From the NCBI RefSeq assembly GCF_003692615.1, contig NZ_CP023540.1, positions 1,054,001 to 1,118,000 on the forward strand: DNA of 64,000 nt, written 5' to 3'. This document shows positions 26,089 through 34,239 of this stretch, piece after piece. This DNA comes from Chryseobacterium sp. 6424 (GTDB lineage Bacteria > Bacteroidota > Bacteroidia > Flavobacteriales > Weeksellaceae). Both the position numbers and the translations under genes were made by a program. The notes under the pieces were generated by a model. It made no database searches and had not been told where the DNA came from. It worked only from the letters and a program-made list of their open reading frames with translations. The first letter of the stretch is position 1; the number at the start of each line of letters is the position of its first letter.

Positions 26089-27753
26089 TTAGTTCACCCC
26101 TTTTTCTTTCATGATTTTATTTAATCTTTTAAGAATGGAAAGACCGAGAAGTGTAGCCAATAACAACAACCCGAAATTCACGATGAAGAAATTGGCTTTG
26201 TTTTCGTAATCATACCAGAAACTGGCCAATACGCCCGAAAGTTTGTTGCCAATCGAGGTTGAGAGGAAGAATCCGCCCATCATCAGCGCTGTAATCCTCG
26301 GTGGTGAAAGCTTTGACACTAATGAAAGTCCCATCGGTGAAAGACAAAGCTCCCCAATCGTAATCACGCCATAGGCAGCTACCAACCACAGTGCTGATAC
26401 TTTGACGGCTCCGTTGTCGCCTGCGTACACGGCACCTACCATCACAATGCACGAAAGGGCAGAGATAAACAAGCCAAGTACGATTTTGCTAGGTGTGGTA
26501 GGTTCTTTACCAATGCGGCGCAGGTACATGAAGAAGCCCACTACCACCGGCGTCAATACGATTACCCAAAAAGGATTCACAGACTGGAAGAGTTCGGTAT
26601 TATAGAGAAAGACTTTTCCTTCGGGGTTCTTCTCCATTTCAGCTTTATGTTCCGGCAGGTCATTTCGGAAATAGATGTCTTTGCCCTGTTCCTTTACCGG
26701 TGCGCCTGCTTCATCCTTCTGTGCCTGATACTGATTATCGTACACATTTACCTCTCGGGTGGTGTAGTCTTTTGTTTCTACTAGATAAATGGCTTCCAGA
26801 GGCTTTTCTAAAGCAGCCGGTACACTACGGTCGGTGTAATAATTAGCCCAACGGGTTAAGGCCGTCCCGTTTTGCTTGAATACAGCCCAGAACATCAAAC
26901 TTACCGCAAAGATGGCCAACAATGCGCCGATAGGACGCTTGTCTTCGGAATTGGCTTTTACATAAAGCATCACGTAGAAATATACTACCGGTAAACATGC
27001 GAAAATGAACGCATCGGTAGAATCGCTGCCGAAGATATTACCCGGGATCACCCAACCGATAATACCCGCTATAATCGCAGGTAAAAATACCTTGACAAGT
27101 ACATCTGAGATCTTGGTATCGCCTTCCTGTGAAGGTTTTATAACGTTGGCTTTCAAGATATGTTTTCTACCAAGAGAGAAGATCAGCAAGCCTAGGAACA
27201 TCCCGACACCCGCGGTGATAAATGCCTCGCCCCAGCCAAATTTATTACGCATAAACGCGGCAATGATATTACAAACAAAAGCACCGATATTAATACCCAT
27301 ATAAAAGATATTATAACCAGCATCTTTATTGGCACGGTAAGGCTCTTCTTCGTACAAGTTACCCAAAAGTGTAGAAATGCTTGGCTTAAAGAATCCGTTT
27401 CCTAAGATAATAAGCCCCATAGAGGCGTAGAACATTGGGATATCAGAGAACACCCCAAGGCCAATGTACCCCAGGCCCATAAGAGCGCCACCGATATAGA
27501 TGGCCTTCATATAACCTAGAACCCGGTCTGCAAGGAAGCCGCCGAGAAAAGGTGTGAGGTAAGTAAGTGCGATGAATGTCCCGAAAATATCATCGGCATT
27601 TTTATCATTGAATGCCAGTCCGCCCGTTTCTTTCGGGTCGATCATGTAAAGAACAAAAATTCCGAGGATGAGGTAATAGCCAAAACGCTCCCACATTTCC
27701 GTGAAAAACAGATAGGGTAAGCCTTTTGGATGCTTGCTTTTGCTTGTCGCCAT
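26089..27753 (-). CDS. POT-family peptide transporter 3, with enlarged central loop
   Basis: A 554-residue POT/PTR2 member with the ExxER motif in TEMWERFGYYLIL (about residues 18-30) and the TM5 signature FYMGINIGAFVCNII. Unlike the two other copies it lacks the GMR after ExxER. It also has about 60 extra polar residues between central helices (about 305-390, rich in Glu/Lys/Asp), probably a periplasmic loop. It starts 20 nt after the DPP-IV stop and is very likely co-transcribed with it, linking dipeptide release to uptake. Confidence 0.93.
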   Translation of the reverse strand: MATSKSKHPKGLPYLFFTEMWERFGYYLILGIFVLYMIDPKETGGLAFNDKNADDIFGTFIALTYLTPFLGGFLADRVLGYMKAIYIGGALMGLGYIGLGVFSDIPMFYASMGLIILGNGFFKPSISTLLGNLYEEEPYRANKDAGYNIFYMGINIGAFVCNIIAAFMRNKFGWGEAFITAGVGMFLGLLIFSLGRKHILKANVIKPSQEGDTKISDVLVKVFLPAIIAGIIGWVIPGNIFGSDSTDAFIFACLPVVYFYVMLYVKANSEDKRPIGALLAIFAVSLMFWAVFKQNGTALTRWANYYTDRSVPAALEKPLEAIYLVETKDYTTREVNVYDNQYQAQKDEAGAPVKEQGKDIYFRNDLPEHKAEMEKNPEGKVFLYNTELFQSVNPFWVIVLTPVVVGFFMYLRRIGKEPTTPSKIVLGLFISALSCIVMVGAVYAGDNGAVKVSALWLVAAYGVITIGELCLSPMGLSLVSKLSPPRITALMMGGFFLSTSIGNKLSGVLASFWYDYENKANFFIVNFGLLLLATLLGLSILKRLNKIMKEKGVN

Positions 27754-27773
27754 TTTTTATTTTTAAAGTTATA

Positions 27774-29900
27774 TTATAGGTTTTCGAGTAAAAATTCGGT
27801 CATTTTCTGGTAAAGTTGCGGACGGGTTTGGCCACCATAGATACCGTGGTTTTTGTCCGGATACGCCATGAATTCGAACTGTTTTTTCTGCTGAACCAAC
27901 GCTTCAGCAAACTCCATTGAGTTCTGGAAATGCACGTTGTCATCTGCAGTGCCATGGATCAGCAGGAATTTGCCTTTCAATAAATTAGCATATTCGGTAG
28001 GTGAGTTTTCATCATAACCTTTAGGGTTTTCCTGTGGGGTTCTCAGGAATCTTTCGGTGTACACCGTATCATAGTACCTCCAGTTAGTCACCGGTGCTAC
28101 GGCAATACCTGTTTTGAAGACATCAGCACCTTTTGTCAGCGCCAAACTCGCCATGTAACCACCGAAACTCCAGCCGAAAATACCGATTCGGGACTTGTCA
28201 ATATAGCTTTGGTTTCCGAACCATTTGGCTGCCGCGATCTGATCCTCGATTTCATATTTACCGAGATTCATGTAGGTGGATTTCTTAAATTTAGTTCCTT
28301 TATAGCCGGTTCCGCGTCCATCTACGCAAGCCACAATATATCCCTGCTGTACTAAATGATTGAACCATAATGCGTTGCCCGAATCCCACGAATTGGATAC
28401 GCTTTGTGAGCCCGGCCCAGAATATTGGAACATAAACAAAGGATATTTTTTATTAGGGTCGAAATCTTTAGGCTTCATCACCCAAGCGTTCATTTGGTCG
28501 CCCACTTCATTCGGGATGGTGAAATATTCCTTGGCTACCCAGTTATCTGCCTGAAGTTTTGCCAACATTTCGTTATTGTTCTGTAATTCTTTTACGGTTT
28601 TGCCATTGCCATCTTTCAGGATATACGTGTGCGGACGGTTGGCGGTAGAAGAAGTTTCGATGAAATAATTAAAATTTCCACTGAAATTAGCATTGTTATT
28701 CCCTTCTGCATTAGAAAGCAGGGTAGATTTTCCGGTGCTGATGTTAATCTTGGAAACTACTTTGTTGATGCTGCCTTTTTCGGTGGTTTGCACGTACACT
28801 TCCTTTGTTTTCGGGTTATAGCCGTAATAATTGGTGACTTCCCAGTTGCCTTTGGTGATTTGCTTTTTCAGCTTTCCGTTCTCATCATATAAATAAAGGT
28901 GTCTGTTCCCATCACGTTCAGAGCCCCAGATGAATGAATTATCATCTAAAAATTCTAGGGTAACATTATCAGTATCAACCCATTTTTCATCAGTTTCCGT
29001 GAAGAGTTTTCTGATGTTGCCTGTCTTGGTATTTACTTTCAGTATGTCTGAAGCATTTTGTGTTCTATCAGAAGTGATTAAAATGATTTCATCTGCTTTG
29101 GCCGTTTTATAGACATTCGGGATGTAATAATTCTTAAAGCCCGAAAGGTTAAGCGCTATGGTTTTGCCAGAATCCAAACGGAAAAGCTGCGCGGATACGA
29201 CTGAGTTTTTTTCGCCGGCTTTCGGATATTTGAAACGCATCTCCGAAGGATAGAGCTTTTTGCCGTAAATAGGTATTAAAACCTCCGGAACGTCGGTTTC
29301 ATCAGACTTTACAAAGACAATAGCATCAGAGTTTTTAGTCCATTCATATAAACGTGCGTGCCCGAATTCTTCCTCATACACCCAATCGGCCAAGCCATTC
29401 AGGATGTGGTTTTTCTTACCATCAATCGTTATCTGAACGATTTTTCCGGTATCGATATCCTGATAATAGAGGTTATTGTCGGCCACGAAGGCTACTTTGG
29501 TACCGTCTGGTGAAAAAGTAGGTTCTTGCACGAATCTACCTTCGTTCAGGTTGACCGTTTTACCGGTTTTAAGGTCTTTTACCTCATATTTACCAAAAAA
29601 AGAATGTCTGTAAACAGGTTCACTTTCCTTCAGCAACAAGATTTTTGATTCATCATCATTAAACAGGTAAGATTCATACCTTCCATCTACGATGTTTCCC
29701 TCTTTTTGCGAAGTTTTGTAAGAATATTTCGCGATTCCGCCCGGTTCGATCACGGCATAATTCAGTCCGTTCTTAAGGGAGGCGATTCCGCTGATTCCTT
29801 TACCGCGATAGTATCCGGAATATATTTTGTCGAGGGTGATTTCCTGAGCAAAAGCCGCTACAGAAGCCATTACCGAGATGGTTAAAAAGATTTTTTTCAT
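27774..29900 (-). CDS. Dipeptidyl-peptidase IV-type S9 serine peptidase, secreted
   Basis: A 708-residue protein with a signal peptide (MKKIFLTISVMASVAAFAQE; start chosen at 29900). An N-terminal beta-propeller (about residues 45-450) is followed by an S9 alpha/beta-hydrolase domain. The nucleophile motif is GWSFGGYMAS, Asp lies in GTADDNVH and His in PDKNHGIYGG, completing the triad. The propeller carries the DWVYEEEF stretch typical of DPP-IV, holding the double Glu that binds the peptide N-terminus. The enzyme releases dipeptides, preferably after proline or alanine, in the periplasm. It is followed by POT transporter 3 at 20 nt. Confidence 0.93.
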   Translation of the reverse strand: MKKIFLTISVMASVAAFAQEITLDKIYSGYYRGKGISGIASLKNGLNYAVIEPGGIAKYSYKTSQKEGNIVDGRYESYLFNDDESKILLLKESEPVYRHSFFGKYEVKDLKTGKTVNLNEGRFVQEPTFSPDGTKVAFVADNNLYYQDIDTGKIVQITIDGKKNHILNGLADWVYEEEFGHARLYEWTKNSDAIVFVKSDETDVPEVLIPIYGKKLYPSEMRFKYPKAGEKNSVVSAQLFRLDSGKTIALNLSGFKNYYIPNVYKTAKADEIILITSDRTQNASDILKVNTKTGNIRKLFTETDEKWVDTDNVTLEFLDDNSFIWGSERDGNRHLYLYDENGKLKKQITKGNWEVTNYYGYNPKTKEVYVQTTEKGSINKVVSKINISTGKSTLLSNAEGNNNANFSGNFNYFIETSSTANRPHTYILKDGNGKTVKELQNNNEMLAKLQADNWVAKEYFTIPNEVGDQMNAWVMKPKDFDPNKKYPLFMFQYSGPGSQSVSNSWDSGNALWFNHLVQQGYIVACVDGRGTGYKGTKFKKSTYMNLGKYEIEDQIAAAKWFGNQSYIDKSRIGIFGWSFGGYMASLALTKGADVFKTGIAVAPVTNWRYYDTVYTERFLRTPQENPKGYDENSPTEYANLLKGKFLLIHGTADDNVHFQNSMEFAEALVQQKKQFEFMAYPDKNHGIYGGQTRPQLYQKMTEFLLENL

Positions 29901-29919
29901 GGATAAAATTTGATAAAGA

Positions 29920-29928
29920 CCAAAGATA
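29920..29928 (-). promoter_or_regulatory. -7 promoter element of the DPP-IV/POT operon
   Basis: On the minus strand TATCTTTGG matches TAnnTTTG, 19 nt before the ATG at 29900. Confidence 0.55.
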
Positions 29929-30046
29929 ATAATTTTATTAAAACGGCGGCAGAAAGTGATGTAAAGCATCATGCTTTGGCCATAAAATTGATGATTCCTT
30001 CAGTGTTTAAAACCCATTTCTATAAAAAACCGAAAATTGTTAAAAT

Positions 30047-30226
30047 ATGGCAGCCAAGAAATATTCCGACAAAGCCTCCGAAAAAATCGGAGAAGTGATG
30101 CACGAGTTCAAAGAAGGTAAATTAAAGACTTCTGCAGGAAAAAAAGTTACTGATCGAAAACAGGCAGTAGCGATTGGGATTTCAGAAGCCCAACAGGAGG
30201 GACTTAAAACTCCCCGAAAGAAATAA
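30047..30226 (+). CDS. Short basic DUF6496-type protein (59 aa)
   Basis: A 59-residue, strongly basic protein starting MAAKKYSDKASEKIGEVMHE and ending KTPRKK. It contains the KLKTSAGKKVTDRKQAVAIG segment that I recognise from small DUF6496 proteins, found in many bacteria next to no fixed partner. The motif resembles the end of plasmid or histone-like small proteins; the function is unknown. The frame is complete with an ATG, and a clear terminator follows 8 nt after the stop. It is the only plus-strand gene between 17.2 and 32.4 kb. Confidence 0.8.
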   Translation: MAAKKYSDKASEKIGEVMHEFKEGKLKTSAGKKVTDRKQAVAIGISEAQQEGLKTPRKK

Positions 30227-30234
30227 GATTGTAG

Positions 30235-30261
30235 CCGTTGGTATTGACCAGCGGTTTTTTT
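30235..30261 (+). terminator. Terminator after the DUF6496 gene
   Basis: An 8-bp stem CCGTTGGT/ACCAGCGG (one G-T pair) is followed by seven T. Confidence 0.8.
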
Positions 30262-30350
30262 ATTAAGTACGTGCCTAAATAAGGCTCTATAAAATTTAGT
30301 ATGAATATTTATAAATAGAAAGAAACAGTTTTTTTGTGAGAAGCAAAATT

Positions 30351-30860
30351 TTATGGTTCAAAACTTTCAAATTTACCATTATCATAAAACCAAACGATTT
30401 TCTTAATGATAGGTAATTGATTTTCAGTTGTTTGTGTAACTGGTTTTAATTCCTGATTTCCTAATCGCTGAGAATCGCTTAAAATTTCTTTAACTGAACG
30501 CTGTGCAGGAATATCGGATTCTCGAGGGCTTACAGTTTCGCTTAATTGTTCATCTGATGTCTTACCGAAATTTTCGTCAGTGATGATTGAAAATAAATCG
30601 GGGACAGGAACGGATTGTGTTTTTGCCGGAATTTTTTCCTCTGGCTTCTGTAGCATTTCGCCTTCACCAGTAATTACCCAGTCCCAAGTAAGTTCTGGAA
30701 ATCTGTTCTTAATCTTGATAAGAAAGTCTAGGGAAGGTTTATTTCTTCCGGAAGTGATATGTGAGATGTTAGATCGCTGTACTTCTATTTCATCAGCAAA
30801 TTCTGAGGGTGTAAGTTTAGAGTAAGCGATGATTTCGGCAATTCGTTCATTCAAATTCAT
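30351..30860 (-). CDS. XRE-family helix-turn-helix transcriptional regulator
   Basis: A 169-residue DNA-binding protein. The N-terminal ~70 residues form an XRE/Cro-cI helix-turn-helix (SEFADEIEVQRSNISHITSG, residues about 19-38). After it comes the DWVITGEGEM motif that ends this domain in many Bacteroidota regulators. The rest is a polar, probably flexible linker and a short C-terminal segment (IIKKIVWFYDNGKFESFEP). No peptidase or ligand domain is seen. Its -7 element lies inside a TTACAnnTGTAA palindrome and two more such sites lie upstream, which strongly suggests negative autoregulation. Similar sites occur before terC and the M14 gene. Confidence 0.88.
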   Translation of the reverse strand: MNLNERIAEIIAYSKLTPSEFADEIEVQRSNISHITSGRNKPSLDFLIKIKNRFPELTWDWVITGEGEMLQKPEEKIPAKTQSVPVPDLFSIITDENFGKTSDEQLSETVSPRESDIPAQRSVKEILSDSQRLGNQELKPVTQTTENQLPIIKKIVWFYDNGKFESFEP

Positions 30861-30862
30861 AA

Positions 30863-30931
30863 TTACAAATGTAAAAAATAAATTTAAACTTGTAAATACA
30901 AATGTAAACCAAATGTTTTTACAAAAGTAAA
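30863..30931. promoter_or_regulatory. Three operator-like palindromes plus -7 element upstream of the XRE gene
   Basis: TTACAAATGTAA at 30863-30874 has perfect TTACA/TGTAA arms. ATACAAATGTAA at 30896-30907 has one mismatch, and TTTACAAAAGTAAA at 30918-30931 has TTTAC/GTAAA arms. The first contains, on the minus strand, TACATTTGT (30865-30873), a -7 element of the XRE gene. Confidence 0.6.
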
Positions 30932-30953
30932 CCAGCGTTGTAGACGCTGGTTT
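30929..30953 (-). terminator. Terminator after the TerC gene
   Basis: A 9-bp stem AAACCAGCG/CGCTGGTTT with a 7-nt loop lies downstream of the TerC stop. It overlaps the third operator-like site by 3 nt. Confidence 0.7.
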
Positions 30954-30977
30954 ATAATAAGTTACCGTAGTTTATTG

Positions 30978-32072
30978 TTATGAACGGTGTGCGTGCTCGT
31001 CTTTCTCAGGATCGAATTTCAGCTTACGTTCTTTCTTCTTTGCAGGAAATAATAGTGACAGCAAGATGCTGGCGCCAAGGATCCCGACGATTACAATCAA
31101 AGAGTGGCTGGTGGTAAAACCCCATACTTGGAGGTAAGAATGTAATAACATCTTGAGTCCGATAAAGGTGAGCAATACAGCCAAACCAATCTTTAGGAAA
31201 CGGAATTTATCAATAATACCCGCCAGCAGGAAGAACATCGAACGCAAACCGATAATCGCAAAGATATTTGAGAAGAATACAATATAAGGGTCCTTGGTAA
31301 CCGAGAATATCGCTGGGATGCTATCTACGGCGAAAATAAGATCGGTAGCTTCAATGATCAAAAGTACGAGGAATAGGGGAGTGATCTTCTTTACACCATC
31401 TATGGTAACAAAGAATTTATTACCTACGAAATGATCGTGTACCTTAAAAAACCGTTTTGCGAACTTTACTACAGGGTGATTCTGAGGGTCGATTTTCTCA
31501 TCATCTTGCTTATCAAAGAACATTTTTATCCCGGTAAATACCAGAAACGCCCCGAACACATACATGATCCAACTGAATTTTTCTATCAGTGCGGCACCTA
31601 CAAATATAAAGATGAAACGCATGACGATCGCACCTAAAATTCCCCAGAACAGGACGCGGTGATAATTTCGTGGCGCGACACCAAAGGCGGTAAATACCAA
31701 AACCATGACGAAGATGTTGTCAACCGACAAGGCATATTCTACAACGTATCCGGTAAGATACTCAAGGCCCAGATTTTGATTATACAGTTGTATGCTAAGT
31801 TCCAGATCGTTAGGGATTACTTTCACCGGATGATGATGCGAGGTGATCACGCTCTGGAGTTTTTCCATACTGTCAATGCCGTGGAGTAGGTGACCGTATG
31901 TAAGGAGTACAAAATAGAAGCACATGGAGAGTGCGACTACGAAAAAACTCATAAGTCCGGCTTGTTTCATAGAAACGGTATCGGATTTCTTCTTAAGCAG
32001 ACCTAAGTCCAGGGCAAGGATGAAGGCAATAAATATCAAGAAGCCTCCCATAAAGATTGTTTCGTTGTTCAT
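30978..32072 (-). CDS. TerC/Alx-family membrane protein
   Basis: A 364-residue inner-membrane protein with about nine hydrophobic helices. The TerC core motifs are visible: EYALSVDNIFVMVLVF (about residues 108-123) and EATDLIFAVDSIPAIFSVTKDPYIVF, with paired acidic residues inside helices. Family members are implicated in metal (manganese) homeostasis and in exported metalloprotein loading; the cargo here is not shown. The ATG at 32072 was chosen because a -7 element (32090-32098) overlaps the longer alternative start. It is upstream of the XRE gene, with an operator-like site 50-65 nt upstream. Confidence 0.9.
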   Translation of the reverse strand: MNNETIFMGGFLIFIAFILALDLGLLKKKSDTVSMKQAGLMSFFVVALSMCFYFVLLTYGHLLHGIDSMEKLQSVITSHHHPVKVIPNDLELSIQLYNQNLGLEYLTGYVVEYALSVDNIFVMVLVFTAFGVAPRNYHRVLFWGILGAIVMRFIFIFVGAALIEKFSWIMYVFGAFLVFTGIKMFFDKQDDEKIDPQNHPVVKFAKRFFKVHDHFVGNKFFVTIDGVKKITPLFLVLLIIEATDLIFAVDSIPAIFSVTKDPYIVFFSNIFAIIGLRSMFFLLAGIIDKFRFLKIGLAVLLTFIGLKMLLHSYLQVWGFTTSHSLIVIVGILGASILLSLLFPAKKKERKLKFDPEKDEHAHRS

Positions 32073-32089
32073 ATAAAAATTAAATAACG

Positions 32090-32098
32090 ACAAATATA
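32090..32098 (-). promoter_or_regulatory. -7 promoter element of the TerC gene
   Basis: On the minus strand TATATTTGT matches TAnnTTTG, 17 nt before the ATG at 32072. Confidence 0.5.
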
Positions 32099-32122
32099 AA
32101 CTTTTTAAAGTTTTTTACGCTT

Positions 32123-32137
32123 GTTTACATCTGTAAC
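32123..32137. promoter_or_regulatory. Operator-like palindrome upstream of terC
   Basis: GTTTACATCTGTAAC has perfect TTACA/TGTAA arms, the same arms and spacing as the best site upstream of the XRE gene. Confidence 0.5.
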
Positions 32138-32357
32138 GCCAAACAATCATCAAATAATATTGCAATCCTTGCAGGTTTAACCAAACTTTCAATATTTCAG
32201 GTTTTCCACAACATTTAATACTTAAAGTCTATCTTAAGTAAAATATTATATGAAAATTATAAAATACTCAAATTCAATAATTTATAAAATTGAATTACGA
32301 ATAATGCAATCCACATTTTTATCCACAGACAAGATGACATATTGTCTTGTTTAATAA

Positions 32358-32383
32358 GTTTACAAAAGTAAACAAGTGTAAAC
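32358..32383. promoter_or_regulatory. Operator-like palindrome plus half-site upstream of the M14 gene
   Basis: GTTTACAAAAGTAAAC at 32358-32373 has 6-bp perfect arms and is followed by a half-site TGTAAAC (32377-32383), just upstream of the M14 -7 element. Confidence 0.5.
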
Positions 32384-32397
32384 TGCTCTCATTTTTA

Positions 32398-32405
32398 TAT
32401 ATTTG
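32398..32405 (+). promoter_or_regulatory. -7 promoter element of the M14 peptidase gene
   Basis: TATATTTG matches TAnnTTTG, 20 nt before the ATG at 32426. Confidence 0.5.
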
Positions 32406-32425
32406 AAATCTGTAAATTATCATCT

Positions 32426-33532
32426 ATGCCATCAATTTTGCCTTATTCGAAAAACCCAACGTTCGCTACACGCTATATTCGTCCCGAAAAATTATTTTTA
32501 TTCTTAGAAGAGAATTACAGCGATCAGATTACCGTTATTGGTCATTCAGTTTTGGGACAACCTATTTACAGGATGAGGTTAGGCAATGGTAAATTGAAAG
32601 TATTGGCCTGGTCGCAAATGCACGGTAATGAATCTACCGGAACATTGGCCATGCTAGATCTGTTACATTCATTGAAGGAAAATCCTGGATTGCAGAATGA
32701 ATTGTTTAAAACGCTTACACTTGATTTCATCTGGATGTTGAATCCGGACGGATCCGCAAAATGGACGCGCAGAAACGCGCTGGATATTGATATGAACAGG
32801 GATTTTTTGAAAGTCTCAAGTAAAGAATTTGCGATCCTGAAGGAAACAGCGACTTCGGGATCTTATGATTATGCCTTAAATCTCCACGATCAGCGTACGA
32901 TTTTCACCACCGATGGGGAGTATCCGGCAACGCTGTCCTTTTTGGCGCCAAGTGTGAATGTGGAGCGCGAGATCACAGAAGTTCGGAAGAAATGCATGGC
33001 CGTAATCTCAAGGATTTACAAATCGTTGCAGGATGACCTTCCGAAACAGGTTGCCAGGTATTCTGATGAATTTTATCCCACCTCTACCGGCGACAATTTC
33101 AGTAAAATGGGTTTGCCTACTATCCTTTTTGAAGGTGGGTATTATCAGGAGGATTATTATCGAGTACATACCCGAAAATATTTTACCCAAGCCCTATTCG
33201 AAGCGCTAAAAGCCATTTCAGAACTTAAAGGTAGTACAGATGGTTGGGAAGCCTACCTGGAGATACCATTAAATAAAGAAACCCATTACGACCTTATTTA
33301 CCGTAATGTAAAATTGAGTCTGGAATATGAGTGTATCTTGGATATTGCGGTACAATACCGTGAAATGATACAGGAAAATGAAGACGAAATATCTTTTGTA
33401 CCTGTTGTGATGGAAGTAGGCGATGTAGGTAACAAAAAAGGTTGGAAAGAAATCGACTGTACCGGAAAGAAATTTATTTCCGCAAGAAAATTCCCGAAAC
33501 TCGACGAACCGGTTGACTTTAGGATAGAATAA
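32426..33532 (+). CDS. M14-family zinc carboxypeptidase-like protein, cytoplasmic
   Basis: A 368-residue protein with the M14 metallopeptidase core. The zinc-binding HxxE appears as QMHGNESTGT (about residues 71-80), then WMLNPDGSAKWTRRNALDIDMNRDF (substrate Asn-Arg region), the third zinc ligand in LNLHDQRT and a late catalytic Glu candidate in ILFEGGYYQEDYYR. There is no signal peptide, so it may act on cytoplasmic peptides or peptidoglycan fragments; the substrate is unknown. A C-terminal domain of about 100 residues follows. It is the first plus-strand gene after the strand switch and may be controlled by the XRE operator-like site upstream. Confidence 0.87.
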   Translation: MPSILPYSKNPTFATRYIRPEKLFLFLEENYSDQITVIGHSVLGQPIYRMRLGNGKLKVLAWSQMHGNESTGTLAMLDLLHSLKENPGLQNELFKTLTLDFIWMLNPDGSAKWTRRNALDIDMNRDFLKVSSKEFAILKETATSGSYDYALNLHDQRTIFTTDGEYPATLSFLAPSVNVEREITEVRKKCMAVISRIYKSLQDDLPKQVARYSDEFYPTSTGDNFSKMGLPTILFEGGYYQEDYYRVHTRKYFTQALFEALKAISELKGSTDGWEAYLEIPLNKETHYDLIYRNVKLSLEYECILDIAVQYREMIQENEDEISFVPVVMEVGDVGNKKGWKEIDCTGKKFISARKFPKLDEPVDFRIE

Positions 33533-33557
33533 AAAAAAGCTACGCTTCTGCGTAGCT
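33530..33557 (-). terminator. Terminator after the DUF4920 gene
   Basis: A perfect 8-bp stem AGCTACGC/GCGTAGCT with a 4-nt loop is followed by eight T in minus-strand direction. It abuts the stop of the convergent M14 gene. Confidence 0.85.
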
Positions 33558-33576
33558 CTGTATCTGGTATAGGTAT

Positions 33577-34077
33577 TTATTTTACGATCTTAATCCCATT
33601 AGCCACAAAACGGATTTCTTCCTTTGGGCTGGTGATCGCATCAATTTCTACCTGGGTTTTCTTGGCATCTTCAGCATAATGTTTCTGTTCATCTACAGAG
33701 ATGACTTTGGTTTCTGCGCTACCTTCAAGGATGACATTTTTACCCTTCAGCGCTGTAGGAACGAAAAAGGCGTAATCCTTCATCTTTACGAAGAATTTTT
33801 CGTCGTTTTCAGTTTCGATGGTGAGCCAACATCCTTTTTTATCGCAAACATCAGTTACTTTTCCCTTTACAGCCACATTTTCTGTTTTTTTGGTTTTTTG
33901 TAACAATTTTCCAAGGCGTTTTGGCGTTACCGCGGTTTTGTCCGCATGAGGTGATAGGATATTTCCGTAGGTATCGCCGATGGCAGCATTTCCTTCTGGT
34001 GGTCCGACTTTTTTGGTTTCCTGCCCGAAAGCAACTAAAGAAAACATTAGTGAAAAAACAAAGAGTGCCTTTTTCAT
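33577..34077 (-). CDS. DUF4920 periplasmic protein
   Basis: A 166-residue protein with a signal peptide (MKKALFVFSLMFSLVAFGQ) and a small beta-rich domain. The hallmark is VTDVCDKKGCWLTIETEN (cysteines about 6 residues apart, near positions 80-86), typical of DUF4920 and possibly a metal or disulfide site. Such proteins are common in Flavobacteriia, with no known function. It is monocistronic, with its own -7 element (34092-34100) and terminator. Confidence 0.85.
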   Translation of the reverse strand: MKKALFVFSLMFSLVAFGQETKKVGPPEGNAAIGDTYGNILSPHADKTAVTPKRLGKLLQKTKKTENVAVKGKVTDVCDKKGCWLTIETENDEKFFVKMKDYAFFVPTALKGKNVILEGSAETKVISVDEQKHYAEDAKKTQVEIDAITSPKEEIRFVANGIKIVK

Positions 34078-34091
34078 AAAAATTAATTTTC

Positions 34092-34100
34092 ACAAAAATA
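34092..34100 (-). promoter_or_regulatory. -7 promoter element of the DUF4920 gene
   Basis: On the minus strand TATTTTTGT matches TAnnTTTG, 14 nt before the ATG. Confidence 0.5.
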
Positions 34101-34195
34101 TAAAATTATCATACATAGTTCATAAAAGTAATACATATTTTCTGTTCTATATGCAGAAAATTGAATTGAAAATGTTATTCATTGTATAAAAATAA

Positions 34196-34204
34196 TATAT
34201 TTGA
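34196..34204 (+). promoter_or_regulatory. -7 promoter element of the amino-acid permease gene
   Basis: TATATTTGA matches TAnnTTTG, 35 nt before the ATG at 34240. Confidence 0.5.
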
Positions 34205-34239
34205 TTCCTAAAAAATTACAGTGACAGTAAAAATAATTT

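Larger units (their letters stand above)
32099..32397. other. AT-rich intergenic region with DnaA-box-like sites, possible replication origin
   Basis: No gene is seen between the TerC and M14 starts (353 nt, very AT-rich). It holds a perfect DnaA-box consensus TTATCCACA (32319-32327), the one-mismatch TTTTCCACA (32202-32210) and CAATCCACA (32307-32315) with two mismatches. There is also an inverted repeat TACTTAA/TTAAGTA (32219-32240) and operator-like palindromes. Genes to the left run almost all leftward and genes to the right rightward for over 10 kb each side, as around an origin. That function is an inference. Confidence 0.4.
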
